Translations under genes and position numbers: made by a program
From: a gamma proteobacterium HTCC2207
GTDB lineage: Bacteria; Pseudomonadota; Gammaproteobacteria; Pseudomonadales; Porticoccaceae
Assembly: GCA_905182265.1 (NCBI GenBank)
Contig: CAJJAO010000011.1
Span: 1 to 52,515, forward strand
Length of the DNA: 52,515 nt
Reading direction: 5' to 3'
Part shown: positions 7,403-16,493 of the stretch, one piece after another
Layout of the letters: each line of letters opens with the position of its first letter
How positions within the stretch are numbered: the first letter of the stretch is position 1
The notes under the pieces: generated by a model
The model's database searches: none
What the model saw: the letters and a program-made list of their open reading frames with translations, nothing else
What the model was told of the DNA's origin: nothing

Positions 7403-8833
7403 TCAGCCTCGGATAGACAGTAACTCCATGGCTCGCTTGGCAGCGGCTCTTACCTGATCTGGCGCCGTGCCACCAATATGGTTTCGTGCAGCAACAGACC
7501 CTTTGAGAGTTAATACCTTAAACACATCTTCAGCAATTTGATCAGAGAACTGCTGTAACTCTTCCAAGCTCATCTCGGAGAGATCTTTGTTCTGCTCGAT
7601 ACCATAGGCAACCGCTTTGCCGACAATTTCATGGGAGTCGCGAAAGGGAATACCTTTGCGAACCAAATAATCAGCCAGGTCTGTCGCTGTTGAAAACCCT
7701 CTGCGAGCAGCTTCAAGCATGGACTCTTTATTGGCTTGAACGGCCGGAATCATGTCGCCGAAAGCACGCAGGCAGTCGGCTACCGTATCCACCGTATCAA
7801 ACAATGGCTCTTTATCTTCCTGATTGTCTTTGTTGTAGGCGAGGGGTTGAGACTTCATTAGCGTGAGCAGGGAAATAAGATGGCCGGTGACTCTGCCTGT
7901 TTTACCGCGTACCAGTTCGGGCACATCAGGGTTTTTCTTTTGCGGCATAATTGACGAGCCAGTACAGAACCGATCAGGCAGGTCGATAAACTGGAACTGA
8001 GCAGAGGCCCAGAGTACTAACTCTTCGGACATGCGCGACATATGAGTCATCAGCATACTGGCAAAGGCACAGAATTCGATGGCAAAGTCACGATCACTCA
8101 CCGAGTCCAATGAGTTTTCGGTGGGTTTATCAAAGCCCAGTTCAGTGGCGGTAAATTCGCGATTAATGGGGTAGGTAGTGCCCGCTAAGGCGGCTGCACC
8201 TAGGGGGCTTTGGTTAAGGCGTCTACGACAGTCCAGCAGTCGCCCGAAATCGCGCTCTAGCATTTCGTTCCAAGCCAGCAAGTGATGCCCAAACGTGACT
8301 GGCTGGGCGGTCTGCAAATGGGTAAAACCGGGCATTATGGTGTCAGCTTCTTTTATTGCCAGCCCAATGATGCCCTGCTGTAATTTGGTAAATAATGGTT
8401 TGATTGTGTCAATTTCATCACGCAGCCAGAGTCGAATATCGGTTGCCACCTGGTCATTTCTTGAGCGCCCGGTATGTAGTTTTTTACCCACAATACCAAT
8501 GCGATCTGTCAGCGCTGCCTCGATGTTCATATGCACGTCTTCTAGGGCAACAGACCAAGCAAAATTACCGTTTTCAATATCAGCTTTGATTTCTTGCAGG
8601 CCATTGCAAATAGACTCTAATTCTTCGCCGTTGAGCACTCCAGCTTGCTTGAGCATTTTCGCATGGGCAATCGAGCCCTGAATATCTTGCTGGGCTAGTC
8701 GTTGATCAAAATTAACCGAAGCAGTAAAGCGCGCCACAAAATCATCTACAGGCTCATTGAAACGGCCGCCCCAAGCTTGGTTGGTTGGTTTGTTTTCGGC
8801 TGTGTCAGGGGTCTGCTTATCAAGCTTGCTCAT
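7403..8833 (-). CDS. argH: Argininosuccinate lyase
   Basis: ArgH cleaves argininosuccinate to arginine and fumarate, the last step of arginine synthesis. The 476-residue protein has the fumarase/lyase superfamily signature [12 protein letters not shown] and the N-terminal AWGGRF segment usual for ArgH. Length is normal. It is transcribed alone, divergently from the AlgR-like gene and convergently with cyaY. The argH/algR/hemCD arrangement is as in pseudomonads. Confidence 0.97.
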   Translation of the reverse strand: MSKLDKQTPDTAENKPTNQAWGGRFNEPVDDFVARFTASVNFDQRLAQQDIQGSIAHAKMLKQAGVLNGEELESICNGLQEIKADIENGNFAWSVALEDVHMNIEAALTDRIGIVGKKLHTGRSRNDQVATDIRLWLRDEIDTIKPLFTKLQQGIIGLAIKEADTIMPGFTHLQTAQPVTFGHHLLAWNEMLERDFGRLLDCRRRLNQSPLGAAALAGTTYPINREFTATELGFDKPTENSLDSVSDRDFAIEFCAFASMLMTHMSRMSEELVLWASAQFQFIDLPDRFCTGSSIMPQKKNPDVPELVRGKTGRVTGHLISLLTLMKSQPLAYNKDNQEDKEPLFDTVDTVADCLRAFGDMIPAVQANKESMLEAARRGFSTATDLADYLVRKGIPFRDSHEIVGKAVAYGIEQNKDLSEMSLEELQQFSDQIAEDVFKVLTLKGSVAARNHIGGTAPDQVRAAAKRAMELLSIRG

Positions 8834-8957
8834 TGGCTCTGGTACTCAGTTGTTTAGATGCCGAGAATTATAGCTAATCAGGCCCGGCAAAGGGTAATAC
8901 TTCGGTCTATAAGTATGTATGATAGTCCGCATCGGCTTATTCCATTGGAGGGAATTT

Positions 8958-9680
8958 ATGATCAAGGTATTGATCGTGGACGAGGAATTGTTGGCGGGAG
9001 TTCGGATTGAACGCCTGTTAGCAGCTACAAAAAATATAGAAGTCATTGGCGTTGCTGTCAATGGATCTGATGCTCAGGCAATTTCGGACAAGCAAAACCC
9101 AGATATACTTTTACTCAAATGCCCCATTTCTCCTTCTAACGAACCCTACGTTTTAGAGCTAGTACGACGCGCTGATTTTTATCCAGTGTTGATGTTCTGC
9201 CCTTCATTTGATGGATTCAACCCAATGCCCGCTGCGATCAAGCGCACGGCATCTTTTAAAATGAAACTGGTTAATTCTGATGATTTACTGACCGCAGTAT
9301 TGTCGGCCAGCAAGCTGATCCATAAGCGTCGTAAAGAGAAAAGTGTCGAACCCAGAACTCACCTATATGTTTATAGCTACTTAGGTATAGATAAAATCCC
9401 CGTCGATAAGATTCTGTTGCTTCAGGCGGACCAGAAATATGTCAGGGTCTACATGAGTGATTCTGTGGTGACGGTCAATGACAGCCTCAAGAGCTTAGAA
9501 AAAGAGTTTAAGCAGCTGTTCGTTAGAGTTCATCGCAATGCTCTGGTAGCAATTTCCGCTATTCAAGGCTTGGACCGGTCTGATGATCAGGTGAGTGTCA
9601 AAATTACAGGGCTATCCACTGAGCCAAGGGTTAGCCGGCGCCGAGCATCTTATCTACGTCAATTATTGCCGCTGCTCTGA
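8958..9680 (+). CDS. AlgR-like LytTR response regulator with a degenerate receiver domain
   Basis: The 240-residue product has a receiver-like N-terminus (about 1-118) and a C-terminal LytTR DNA-binding domain (about 135-238; KILLLQADQKYVRVY, RVHRNALV, VSRRRASYLRQL), the layout of AlgR. The ATG at 8958 is preceded by GGAGGGAA; the frame open upstream to 8919 lacks such a site. The receiver keeps KVLIVDEE, but the phosphoacceptor position reads LLLKCP, with K54 where AlgR has D54. The conserved KP of the last loop reads KLV. It should not be phosphorylated in the standard way. No AlgZ/FimS kinase gene lies beside it. It precedes hemC by 65 bases, as AlgR does in Pseudomonas. Targets are unknown. 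Confidence 0.85.
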   Translation: MIKVLIVDEELLAGVRIERLLAATKNIEVIGVAVNGSDAQAISDKQNPDILLLKCPISPSNEPYVLELVRRADFYPVLMFCPSFDGFNPMPAAIKRTASFKMKLVNSDDLLTAVLSASKLIHKRRKEKSVEPRTHLYVYSYLGIDKIPVDKILLLQADQKYVRVYMSDSVVTVNDSLKSLEKEFKQLFVRVHRNALVAISAIQGLDRSDDQVSVKITGLSTEPRVSRRRASYLRQLLPLL

Positions 9681-9745
9681 GATTTCTGACATTGTCGAGC
9701 AAATCGTCGATAATGGCAGAATAAATACTGACTTAGGTTACACCC

Positions 9746-10690
9746 TTGACTAAAACCTCCATAAACAAAGTCCGCATCGCGACCCGAAAAAGCCCTCTCG
9801 CCCTCTGGCAAGCCGAATATGTCAAAGCCCAGTTAATGGGTCACAACCCGAGCCTCCAGGTCGAGTTAATTGCCATGAGCACTAAAGGAGACAAGCTGCT
9901 AGATACTCCCCTAGCCAAAGTCGGTGGCAAAGGTCTTTTTGTGAAGGAACTAGAAGTGGCCATGTTGGAGGGTAGGGCTGATATTGCTGTGCACTCCATG
10001 AAAGATGTGCCCATGGAATTTCCTCCTGGCCTTGAATTGGCCGTGATTTGTGAACGAGAAGATCCATTAGACGCCTTTGTGTCTAATCATTATCAAAACC
10101 TAGCGGAGCTTCCCGATGGTGCCGTGGTTGGTACCTCAAGTTTGCGCAGGCAGTGTCAGGTGCGTGCGCACTTTCCAAAGCTCCAAATCAAAGAGCTGCG
10201 AGGCAATGTTAATACTAGGCTCGGCAAATTAGACGCTGGTGAATACGATGCCATTATTTTGGCTAGCGCGGGCCTCATTCGTCTTGAGATGGGCCATAGA
10301 ATTACCGACAAAATTAACTCCACATTGTCATTACCGGCTGGTGGTCAGGGAGCGGTTGGTATTGAGTGCCGCAGCGACGACCTTGATATTCAGGCTCTGC
10401 TAGCACCATTGCACCATAAAGATAGTGCCAGCTGTGTCTTAGCCGAGCGGGCTGTTAATCGGCATCTGCAAGGAGGTTGTCAGGTGCCCATCGCCTGTTT
10501 CGCCGAGTTGGATGCCAGCGGCACAAGCCTCGCCTTGAGAGGGTTAGTGGGCAGTATAGATGGCACGCAAATATTGCGTGCTGATATTCAGGGCCACCGG
10601 GACAATGCAGAGCAGTTGGGCGTGCAATTGGCAGAGCAGTTGCTGGCAGCTGGTGCTGGCGAAATTTTGGCTGAGGTTTATGGAAGCTAA
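9746..10690 (+). CDS. hemC: Hydroxymethylbilane synthase
   Basis: HemC polymerises four porphobilinogens into hydroxymethylbilane on a covalently bound dipyrromethane cofactor. The 314-residue product has the N-terminal [14 protein letters not shown], the active-site region AVHSMKDVP, and cofactor cysteine C245 in GGCQVPIA. The start appears to be TTG, preceded by TTAGGT. An in-frame ATG upstream at 9713 is cut off by a stop three codons later. It is the first of four tetrapyrrole genes and overlaps hemD by 11 bases. Confidence 0.96.
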   Translation: MTKTSINKVRIATRKSPLALWQAEYVKAQLMGHNPSLQVELIAMSTKGDKLLDTPLAKVGGKGLFVKELEVAMLEGRADIAVHSMKDVPMEFPPGLELAVICEREDPLDAFVSNHYQNLAELPDGAVVGTSSLRRQCQVRAHFPKLQIKELRGNVNTRLGKLDAGEYDAIILASAGLIRLEMGHRITDKINSTLSLPAGGQGAVGIECRSDDLDIQALLAPLHHKDSASCVLAERAVNRHLQGGCQVPIACFAELDASGTSLALRGLVGSIDGTQILRADIQGHRDNAEQLGVQLAEQLLAAGAGEILAEVYGS

Positions 10691-11492
10691 AATCCCTCAG
10701 AACAAGACAGCTAAGGACAAAACAGTCCCCAGAAAACCAGTCCCCAGAAAACCAGTGTTGGTTGTGCGGCCGCTGCGGGACCAGGATGCTTTTTTACGAC
10801 TTATGGATCAGGCCCAGATCAACTACCAATACCAGCCGATTATGCGCATTGAGCCTGTGGCTGAAACAGAGCCTGAGGCCCAGTTAATAAAGACCGCCAT
10901 TACTCAGTTTTCTGACTTTGACCATGCCATTTTTATCAGTGCCAATGCAGCGGAACTTGGGGTTCGCTGGTTAGATGAATATTGGCCCATGTTGCCCGTT
11001 GGTATTGAAATATTTGCGGTAGGCCAGCAAACTGCTCAAATACTTAGCGCCTATGGCCTTGAGGTGTCTTCACCCCAAAGACAACCCAACACCGAAGGCC
11101 TGCTGCAAGAAATGGAGCAGCTACAGGATCTGCAAAACAAATCGGTGATCATTTTTCGTGGCGGGGGTGGTCGCACTACACTGGGCGAAACATTAGAGAG
11201 TCGCGGGGCTTCTGTTACCTACTGTGAGCTTTACAGAAGAATGATAGAACCGGATAGTTTAGTGGAAGCGCAGAGGCTGCTAGAGCAGTCATGCTGCTTG
11301 GTCGTCCATAGTGGAGAATTGATTCAGGCGATGGGTCCTGCCCGAGCCGACAGTATTGATCTGCAGTTAGTGGTGCCAAGCGATCGAGTCGCTGAGGTGT
11401 CTCGCAAGCTGGGCTATAGTAATATTCAGGTAGCTGCAAATGCTCTTCCTGAATCAATGCTGCAAGCGGTGCAAATTGCGCTAGGCTCTTAA
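10680..11492 (+). CDS. hemD: Uroporphyrinogen-III synthase
   Basis: HemD closes and isomerises hydroxymethylbilane to uroporphyrinogen III. The start ATG at 10680 lies inside the end of hemC and has GAGG just upstream. It gives a 270-residue protein of normal length for this poorly conserved family. Recognisable segments include [10 protein letters not shown] at the N-terminus and ISANAAELG plus [21 protein letters not shown] in the middle (quoted in two parts). A 15-base direct repeat (GTCCCCAGAAAACCA twice) near the start encodes the basic VPRKP repeat, an odd N-terminal insertion. Identity rests on these segments and on the hemC neighbour. Confidence 0.9.
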   Translation: MEAKIPQNKTAKDKTVPRKPVPRKPVLVVRPLRDQDAFLRLMDQAQINYQYQPIMRIEPVAETEPEAQLIKTAITQFSDFDHAIFISANAAELGVRWLDEYWPMLPVGIEIFAVGQQTAQILSAYGLEVSSPQRQPNTEGLLQEMEQLQDLQNKSVIIFRGGGGRTTLGETLESRGASVTYCELYRRMIEPDSLVEAQRLLEQSCCLVVHSGELIQAMGPARADSIDLQLVVPSDRVAEVSRKLGYSNIQVAANALPESMLQAVQIALGS

Positions 11493-11495
11493 TAT

Positions 11496-11540
11496 TTACA
11501 GGCCTGATTTTTAAAGGCCTAATTTTCAAAGGCATAAGCT
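11496..11540. repeat. 15-base tandem repeat after hemD
   Basis: Three 15-base units, TTACAGGCCTGATTT, TTAAAGGCCTAATTT and the more diverged TCAAAGGCATAAGCT, stand head to tail in the hemD-hemX gap. It resembles the tandem growth after cyaY. No terminator is seen. Confidence 0.7.
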
Positions 11541-11614
11541 CCTAGGCACAAGTTTAAAAGCGCCTAATCGCCCAAAACCCCAGAAATTAGTTGGCCAGTA
11601 ATAGAGGTAAGACA

Positions 11615-12769
11615 GTGACTGAAGAAGCTAAACCGTCAAAAGAGCAACCAACGCCAAAGAAGCCACCTGAGCCCAATGGTGGCAATAAAACAGCCAAGGT
11701 AAAAAGTCCAAAAGAGAGCTCCAAGGGCTCTAGCTTTTTTCGTGGGGTAAAAATTATTTTCATGCTCTGTCTGATTGCGGTGCTTGCCGCTGGCAGCTGG
11801 CTGGGGTGGAATTATTGGCAGGCGCAGCTTACCGAAACAGACAATTCTCAGGGGACTATCCTCAGCTTACAGGGGTCGGTCGACAGTATTCAGGGCCAAT
11901 ATAAACTGGACCAAGAGCGGCAGGCACAGGAAATTCTGCAGCTCAAACAGGCGCTGTCTAGTCTGCAATTGCGGGCTAACACTCAGGGTCAGCGTTTGGC
12001 TGAACTGAGTTCGACGACTCGCAGTGATTGGTTACTTGCCGAAGCGGTATATTTAACGAGGCTGGCCAATCAGCGTCTACAAACGGAACGCAGCACTAAA
12101 AACCCTCTGGCCCTGTTAGCCAATGTCGACGTGATACTGCAGGAGCTGGACGACCCAGAACTAACGCCAGTGCGAGGTGCTGTGGCCGCAGATATTACTG
12201 CCCTGAGGCTAGCGGGCGAGGTGGATGCAGAAGGTATTTTCTTAGAGTTGGTTGCACTGGTGAAGAGTATCGACCAGCTGGATATTAGGCTTTCATTGGC
12301 TGAGTCTGGGCCGAAGGGTGACAAAGCGTCGATTGCTACTTCTGCTGCAGTTGCAGAAGAACCTCTAAGCAGCATAGATTCAACGCTGGCATTGTTTACT
12401 CAGAAACTCAGCCAGCTTATTAGAGTTCGGGAGCGCAGCCAGCCTATAGAGCCAATGCTTCACCCTAAGGAAGAAACAGTCGTTCGGCAGAATTTACGCC
12501 TGATGTTGGAGCAGGCCCAGAGTGGTCTATTGCGCGAGCAGCAGGGCGTTTATAGCCAAAGTATTGCCAAGGCGCAGGGTTGGTTAGAGCAGTATTTTCA
12601 GCTCAATCCAAATACCCAGGTTGTATCAGAGCGGTTAGGTGAACTCGCAAAAGTCCAGGTTGTTCAGCAATTACCAGCGATTAACGGTTCCCTTAAAGCC
12701 ATAGAGGCTGTGGTTGCTGTACGCCAAAGTCGTCTTCTAGATAGCGCTCAGCAGGAGTCACAACAGTGA
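11615..12769 (+). CDS. hemX: HemX-like inner-membrane protein
   Basis: HemX proteins follow hemD in proteobacteria. They were once annotated as uroporphyrin-III C-methyltransferases, but this one lacks any methyltransferase domain. The 384-residue product has a basic, Pro/Lys-rich cytoplasmic N-terminus, one transmembrane helix (about 44-66, IIFMLCLIAVLAAGSWLGW), then a coiled-coil region and a helical periplasmic domain. I prefer the GTG at 11615, preceded by AGAGG. The TTG at 11591 is open but has no such site. It overlaps hemY by four bases. Its precise role is not established. Confidence 0.88.
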   Translation: MTEEAKPSKEQPTPKKPPEPNGGNKTAKVKSPKESSKGSSFFRGVKIIFMLCLIAVLAAGSWLGWNYWQAQLTETDNSQGTILSLQGSVDSIQGQYKLDQERQAQEILQLKQALSSLQLRANTQGQRLAELSSTTRSDWLLAEAVYLTRLANQRLQTERSTKNPLALLANVDVILQELDDPELTPVRGAVAADITALRLAGEVDAEGIFLELVALVKSIDQLDIRLSLAESGPKGDKASIATSAAVAEEPLSSIDSTLALFTQKLSQLIRVRERSQPIEPMLHPKEETVVRQNLRLMLEQAQSGLLREQQGVYSQSIAKAQGWLEQYFQLNPNTQVVSERLGELAKVQVVQQLPAINGSLKAIEAVVAVRQSRLLDSAQQESQQ

Positions 12770-13977
12770 GAAAACTGCTGATTATTTTTGTACTGGCGCT
12801 ACTTGCGGGCGCTGGGCTAATAGGGCTGCTAGAACAGGGCAGTGGCTATGTGCTGGTTAGTTTTGGTGATACCAGTATTGAGATGACTCTTTTGGTCGGC
12901 GTCATGATCTATGTACTGTTAACTTGTTTTTTACTGTGGCTGTTACTGACGATTAGATGGCTTAGTGTTGCTGGTGGTATTCGCCATTGGTGGAGCAGCC
13001 GGCGGAGTGCTAAGCAGCGCAGCAAGACAGCTCAGGGTTTACTGCTGTATGCGGATCAAGACTGGCAAAAGGCAAGCCTTCTGTTATCCCAGTCGGCAGA
13101 CCATTCATCGATGCCTGTGGTCAACCTAATCTTTGCTGCCCGCGCAGCAGCGGACAACAACGAACTTAACAAGGCTCGGCAACTATTGCAGCGCCTTAAA
13201 ATAACCTATCCAAAAGCGAAGCTGTTAGCCGACAAACTATTGGCAGAACTGTTGATTGTGGAAGAAAAGTTGGATGAAGCTGTGCAGCTGTTAGAGTCTC
13301 TGCATCGCAAAAACCCCAGTGACCCAGGTATTTTACGGTTACTCGTAGACACCTACTTCTTGCGGGGAGACTGGACCCTGGCACAAAAAATGCTCGGGGA
13401 TATCAAGCATTATTCTGTGCTCAATAAGCGTGCAATCGAGCTGTTGGAACTGGATATTTACACGAGCTTGCTGGCGGAGTTTGTGGCTGACCCAGAGTTT
13501 ACTGAACAGGAACAGCAGGCCCAGCTCGCCGAGCTCTGGGAACTGTTACCCAAGTCACTGCGCAAGGTGCCAGAGGTTATTGTGCACTATGCCGACGCCC
13601 TGACTATGGTCAATGGGATGGACAAATTACAGCCGCTGCTGACCAAGGCGCTCAACAGCCATTGGCACTCGGACCTGGTGGACAGATTCGGGGTTTTGCA
13701 GGCTCCAAAGCCAGAAAAACAGCTGGCGACAGGTGAGAAATGGTTATCTAGCCATGCTGAGGATCCGGAGCTGTTATTAGCTTTGGGGCGTATTTGCCGC
13801 CGTTTGGGTTTTATGGGAAAGGCCAGAGATTATTTGACCAGCGCGGTGAACATTGACCCTAGCCCCCAGACTTATTTGGAGCTGGCAGAGGTTCTGGAGA
13901 CTATGGGAGAGACCCAAGCCAGTGCTGATATGTATCGTGAAGGCTTGCAGGCGGGGCTTGCTGCTGAAGACTGTTAG
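12766..13977 (+). CDS. hemY: HemY-like TPR membrane protein
   Basis: This is the HemY of gammaproteobacterial hemCDXY operons, unrelated to the protoporphyrinogen oxidase of the same name. The 403-residue product begins with two transmembrane helices (about 4-22 and 41-66), followed by repeated helical hairpins of TPR type to the C-terminus (for example near 255-390). It starts with GTG inside the hemX stop, so the two are translationally coupled. A scaffold role for haem synthesis enzymes has been proposed for the family; nothing in the sequence proves it. Confidence 0.9.
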   Translation: MRKLLIIFVLALLAGAGLIGLLEQGSGYVLVSFGDTSIEMTLLVGVMIYVLLTCFLLWLLLTIRWLSVAGGIRHWWSSRRSAKQRSKTAQGLLLYADQDWQKASLLLSQSADHSSMPVVNLIFAARAAADNNELNKARQLLQRLKITYPKAKLLADKLLAELLIVEEKLDEAVQLLESLHRKNPSDPGILRLLVDTYFLRGDWTLAQKMLGDIKHYSVLNKRAIELLELDIYTSLLAEFVADPEFTEQEQQAQLAELWELLPKSLRKVPEVIVHYADALTMVNGMDKLQPLLTKALNSHWHSDLVDRFGVLQAPKPEKQLATGEKWLSSHAEDPELLLALGRICRRLGFMGKARDYLTSAVNIDPSPQTYLELAEVLETMGETQASADMYREGLQAGLAAEDC

Positions 13978-14018
13978 TCTTAAGAGCTTCTTAGCTATCT
14001 GGTCTTATATATATTGCC

Positions 14019-15347
14019 CTAGATACGTTTCTTTTTTAAATCTCTAATCAAAAACCTTGCCGGGTGCATCGCCAAGCGCAGTTCATCCTCTATGGGTAAG
14101 GTTTCCCCTGCAATTTCCGCCGCAAGTACCTCAGATGTTAGAGGTGCATAGCTCAGCCCCCGCGAGCCCATTCCGCAGTGCACATATAGATTGGGTAAAT
14201 AGCTGCCCAGACTGGTTATCTCACACCGTGCATCTCTGCGCAGTGGCGCGTAATCTTCGAGTAGCTGCGGCACATTGGGCACTGGGCCGACAATGGGCAG
14301 ATAGTCTTTAGTGGTGCAGCGATAGTTAGCGCGACCTGACAAACTGGCAATGTCCTGGGGGCCAATGGCCTCCCCAAGCCCCTCGTCGGTTCGAGACATC
14401 TGTTCTAAATTGGTCTGGTGATCTATTGGCCGCAACTCAGTAGTAAACACCCCTTTGTTGTAAGTGGCTCCGCAGCTGTGCACGCCTTTGTGTTGAGGGG
14501 TGATATAGCCTTCACCACAGATCACCGTTTTTAGGGTGCTACTCGCGGGGCTTTGTTGCAGCTCTGTAATTTGGCCGCGGAGCTGGGTTAGGGGCAAAAA
14601 TGCGGTCTGTTCGAATTGCAGGCAATCGAAGGCATTGGCAATAACAAGGCTCTCGCTAGTTAAGAATAGATCACCATTGGCCTCTAGCAGCTGCCAGTGA
14701 TTGTCGCTATAAACAATCTTATGAATATCCGCTCTTAGCAGCGGGATACCTTGCTGTGCCAGAAGTTGCTGACATACCTCTGCTGGTGGCAGCCAGCCTA
14801 GTTGCGGAAAAAACAGGCCCTGTTTAGCCACAAGGTTGAGACCAGATACTCCGCGGAGTTCACTGTTGTTTTGTAGCTGAACAAATCCAGGCTGATCGGC
14901 AAAGCGCTCACCGATAATTTTAAAATCACTGGCCGTTTTTTCGCTCTCGGGCAAGACTAAAACACCACATTGCTGACCAACGTCCCGATCCCAAAAAGGT
15001 TTGTAATAGTCACTGGCGAACTTCATAGACGAGAGATTAATCCGCGGTAGCAAATCGTCTCGCGGCGATAATTTGGGGTAGACAACCGCTTGGTTGTTGC
15101 CTGCGCCCTCAGACCCAGCGCTTGGGTGGCGATCGATAACCCTCACATTAAAGCCCCGTTTGGCCAAAGCCACAGCTGTTGTGCAGCCGGCAATACCAGC
15201 GCCGAGAATAGTGATTTCTTTACTGAGTCTAGGTGCTACGGATTTGTCCAGATGCCAAGGCTGTCTTTTGTTACTAGGCAGTTTATTAGACGGTTTGCTA
15301 GAGGGTTTACTTAAGTCATTGCTGAGGGGATTGATTTTGTTGTCCAT
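14019..15347 (-). CDS. mnmC: MnmC-type FAD-dependent oxidoreductase, methyltransferase half missing
   Basis: The protein matches the C-terminal (MnmC1, FAD) half of bifunctional MnmC, which removes the carboxymethyl group from cmnm5(s2)U34 of tRNA. Visible are the dinucleotide fold ILGAGIAGCTTAVALAKRGF, the motif AGNNQAVVYPKLS, DYLPIVGPVP, and the terminal GLGSRGL-like block GMGSRGLSYAPLTSEVLA. The N-terminal DUF752 methyltransferase domain is absent, yet a remnant-like linker (RQPWHL) precedes the fold. I use the ATG at 15347, just after the fldB stop. The frame is open to 15404 inside fldB. The methyl transfer step would need another enzyme, or this organism may stop at nm5U. Confidence 0.8.
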   Translation of the reverse strand: MDNKINPLSNDLSKPSSKPSNKLPSNKRQPWHLDKSVAPRLSKEITILGAGIAGCTTAVALAKRGFNVRVIDRHPSAGSEGAGNNQAVVYPKLSPRDDLLPRINLSSMKFASDYYKPFWDRDVGQQCGVLVLPESEKTASDFKIIGERFADQPGFVQLQNNSELRGVSGLNLVAKQGLFFPQLGWLPPAEVCQQLLAQQGIPLLRADIHKIVYSDNHWQLLEANGDLFLTSESLVIANAFDCLQFEQTAFLPLTQLRGQITELQQSPASSTLKTVICGEGYITPQHKGVHSCGATYNKGVFTTELRPIDHQTNLEQMSRTDEGLGEAIGPQDIASLSGRANYRCTTKDYLPIVGPVPNVPQLLEDYAPLRRDARCEITSLGSYLPNLYVHCGMGSRGLSYAPLTSEVLAAEIAGETLPIEDELRLAMHPARFLIRDLKKKRI

Positions 15348-15348
15348 G

Positions 15349-15882
15349 CTAGCTGAGCCCAAACTCATGGAGAATCTGTTCACACCATTGGGCGATATAG
15401 TCATCGGTCAGGTCTAGTTGGTTTTCATCGTCTAGGGGCAGGCCAACAAAGAATTTACCATCATCGGTCAATGCCTTTGACTGCTCAAAGCTGTAGCCTT
15501 TATTGGGCCACGCGCCGACGGCGCTGGCTCCTAAGTTGACGACTTTGGCCCACAGATAGCCTAGGGCATCCTGAAACCATTCCGGGTAGCCAATCTGATC
15601 ACCAAGACCATAGACGGCTACTTGAATGGTACTGAAGTCGAGACTGTCTATGGCGTCCCAATTGGACTCCCAGTCTTCCTGCAGTTCGCCGTAATCCCAG
15701 GTAGGAATGCCCAAAATTAAGTATTTGTAGTCGGTCATTAACGCGATCGAATCTGAAGCAATATTATGTAAAACAACAAGCTCAGTGCCGCTGATGCCGT
15801 TAATAGCCTCAGCTATTTTTTCGGCTGCCATTTCGGTGTAGCAGGTCGAGCTGCCGTAAAACAAACCAATTTTTGCATTCAT
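15349..15882 (-). CDS. fldB: Long-chain flavodoxin
   Basis: The 177-residue protein carries the FMN phosphate-binding loop GSSTCYTEMAAEKIAEAI and the aromatic loops LGIPTWDYGELQEDW and YGLGDQIGYPEWF. The long-chain insertion and the C-terminus (QWCEQIL) closely follow E. coli FldB. Flavodoxins carry single electrons from ferredoxin/flavodoxin reductase to enzymes such as radical-SAM proteins. Whether it serves a particular partner here (LipA is one candidate in the window) is unknown. Its start overlaps the end of trmL by one base and its stop lies one base before the MnmC-like start. Confidence 0.92.
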   Translation of the reverse strand: MNAKIGLFYGSSTCYTEMAAEKIAEAINGISGTELVVLHNIASDSIALMTDYKYLILGIPTWDYGELQEDWESNWDAIDSLDFSTIQVAVYGLGDQIGYPEWFQDALGYLWAKVVNLGASAVGAWPNKGYSFEQSKALTDDGKFFVGLPLDDENQLDLTDDYIAQWCEQILHEFGLS

Positions 15883-16367
15883 CAGCTGTCTTGGCCCTGC
15901 ACTTGAAGGCTGTCAATGAATCCCAATTGGCGCCAGGCTTCGTAGGCAACAATAGATACAGTGTTGGATAGGTTCAGGCTGCGACTATTGGGTTGCATGG
16001 GTAGTCGTAGCACATGGTCTGTGCCGATATCTGTGCGAATATCCTCCGGTAGGCCCCGGGTTTCTGGGCCAAACAGCAATGTGTCGCCCGGCTGGTACTG
16101 AGCTTTGGAGTAACATTTTGTACCTTTGGTGCTCAGCGCATAAACAGTTTTTGATACACTCGCTTGTAAATAAGCGGCCCAGCTGGCATGGACCTGCAGT
16201 GACTGAAACTCACCGTAATCAAGGCCTGCCCGGCGCAGCTTCTTATCATCCAAATCAAATCCTAAAGGTTCTATAAGGTGCAGGCGAAAGCCCGTATTGG
16301 CACAGAGGCGAATAATATTGCCGGTATTAGGGGGAATTTCAGGCTGATAAAGCACTATATTAAGCAT
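15882..16367 (-). CDS. trmL: tRNA (cytidine/uridine-2'-O-)-methyltransferase TrmL
   Basis: TrmL methylates the 2'-hydroxyl of the wobble nucleotide 34 in certain leucine tRNAs. It is a small SPOUT enzyme without extra domains. The 161-residue protein shows the N-terminal NIVLYQPEIPPNTGNIIRL, the SAM-knot segment LLFGPETRGLP, and LRLPMQPNSRSLNLSNTV. Length is typical. The following MnmC-like gene also acts on position 34, so the three-gene unit partly concerns wobble modification. Confidence 0.95.
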   Translation of the reverse strand: MLNIVLYQPEIPPNTGNIIRLCANTGFRLHLIEPLGFDLDDKKLRRAGLDYGEFQSLQVHASWAAYLQASVSKTVYALSTKGTKCYSKAQYQPGDTLLFGPETRGLPEDIRTDIGTDHVLRLPMQPNSRSLNLSNTVSIVAYEAWRQLGFIDSLQVQGQDS

Positions 16368-16493
16368 AATTTTTTGTTTGACCCTCGAGCCCTGTATTAT
16401 CGCACTAATTGATAGTTCTTAACTACGCCCATTGTTGGGTATCTGGTGATGGAGCTATTACCATCGAAGACATACATTGAAAGGATGAGAAAC

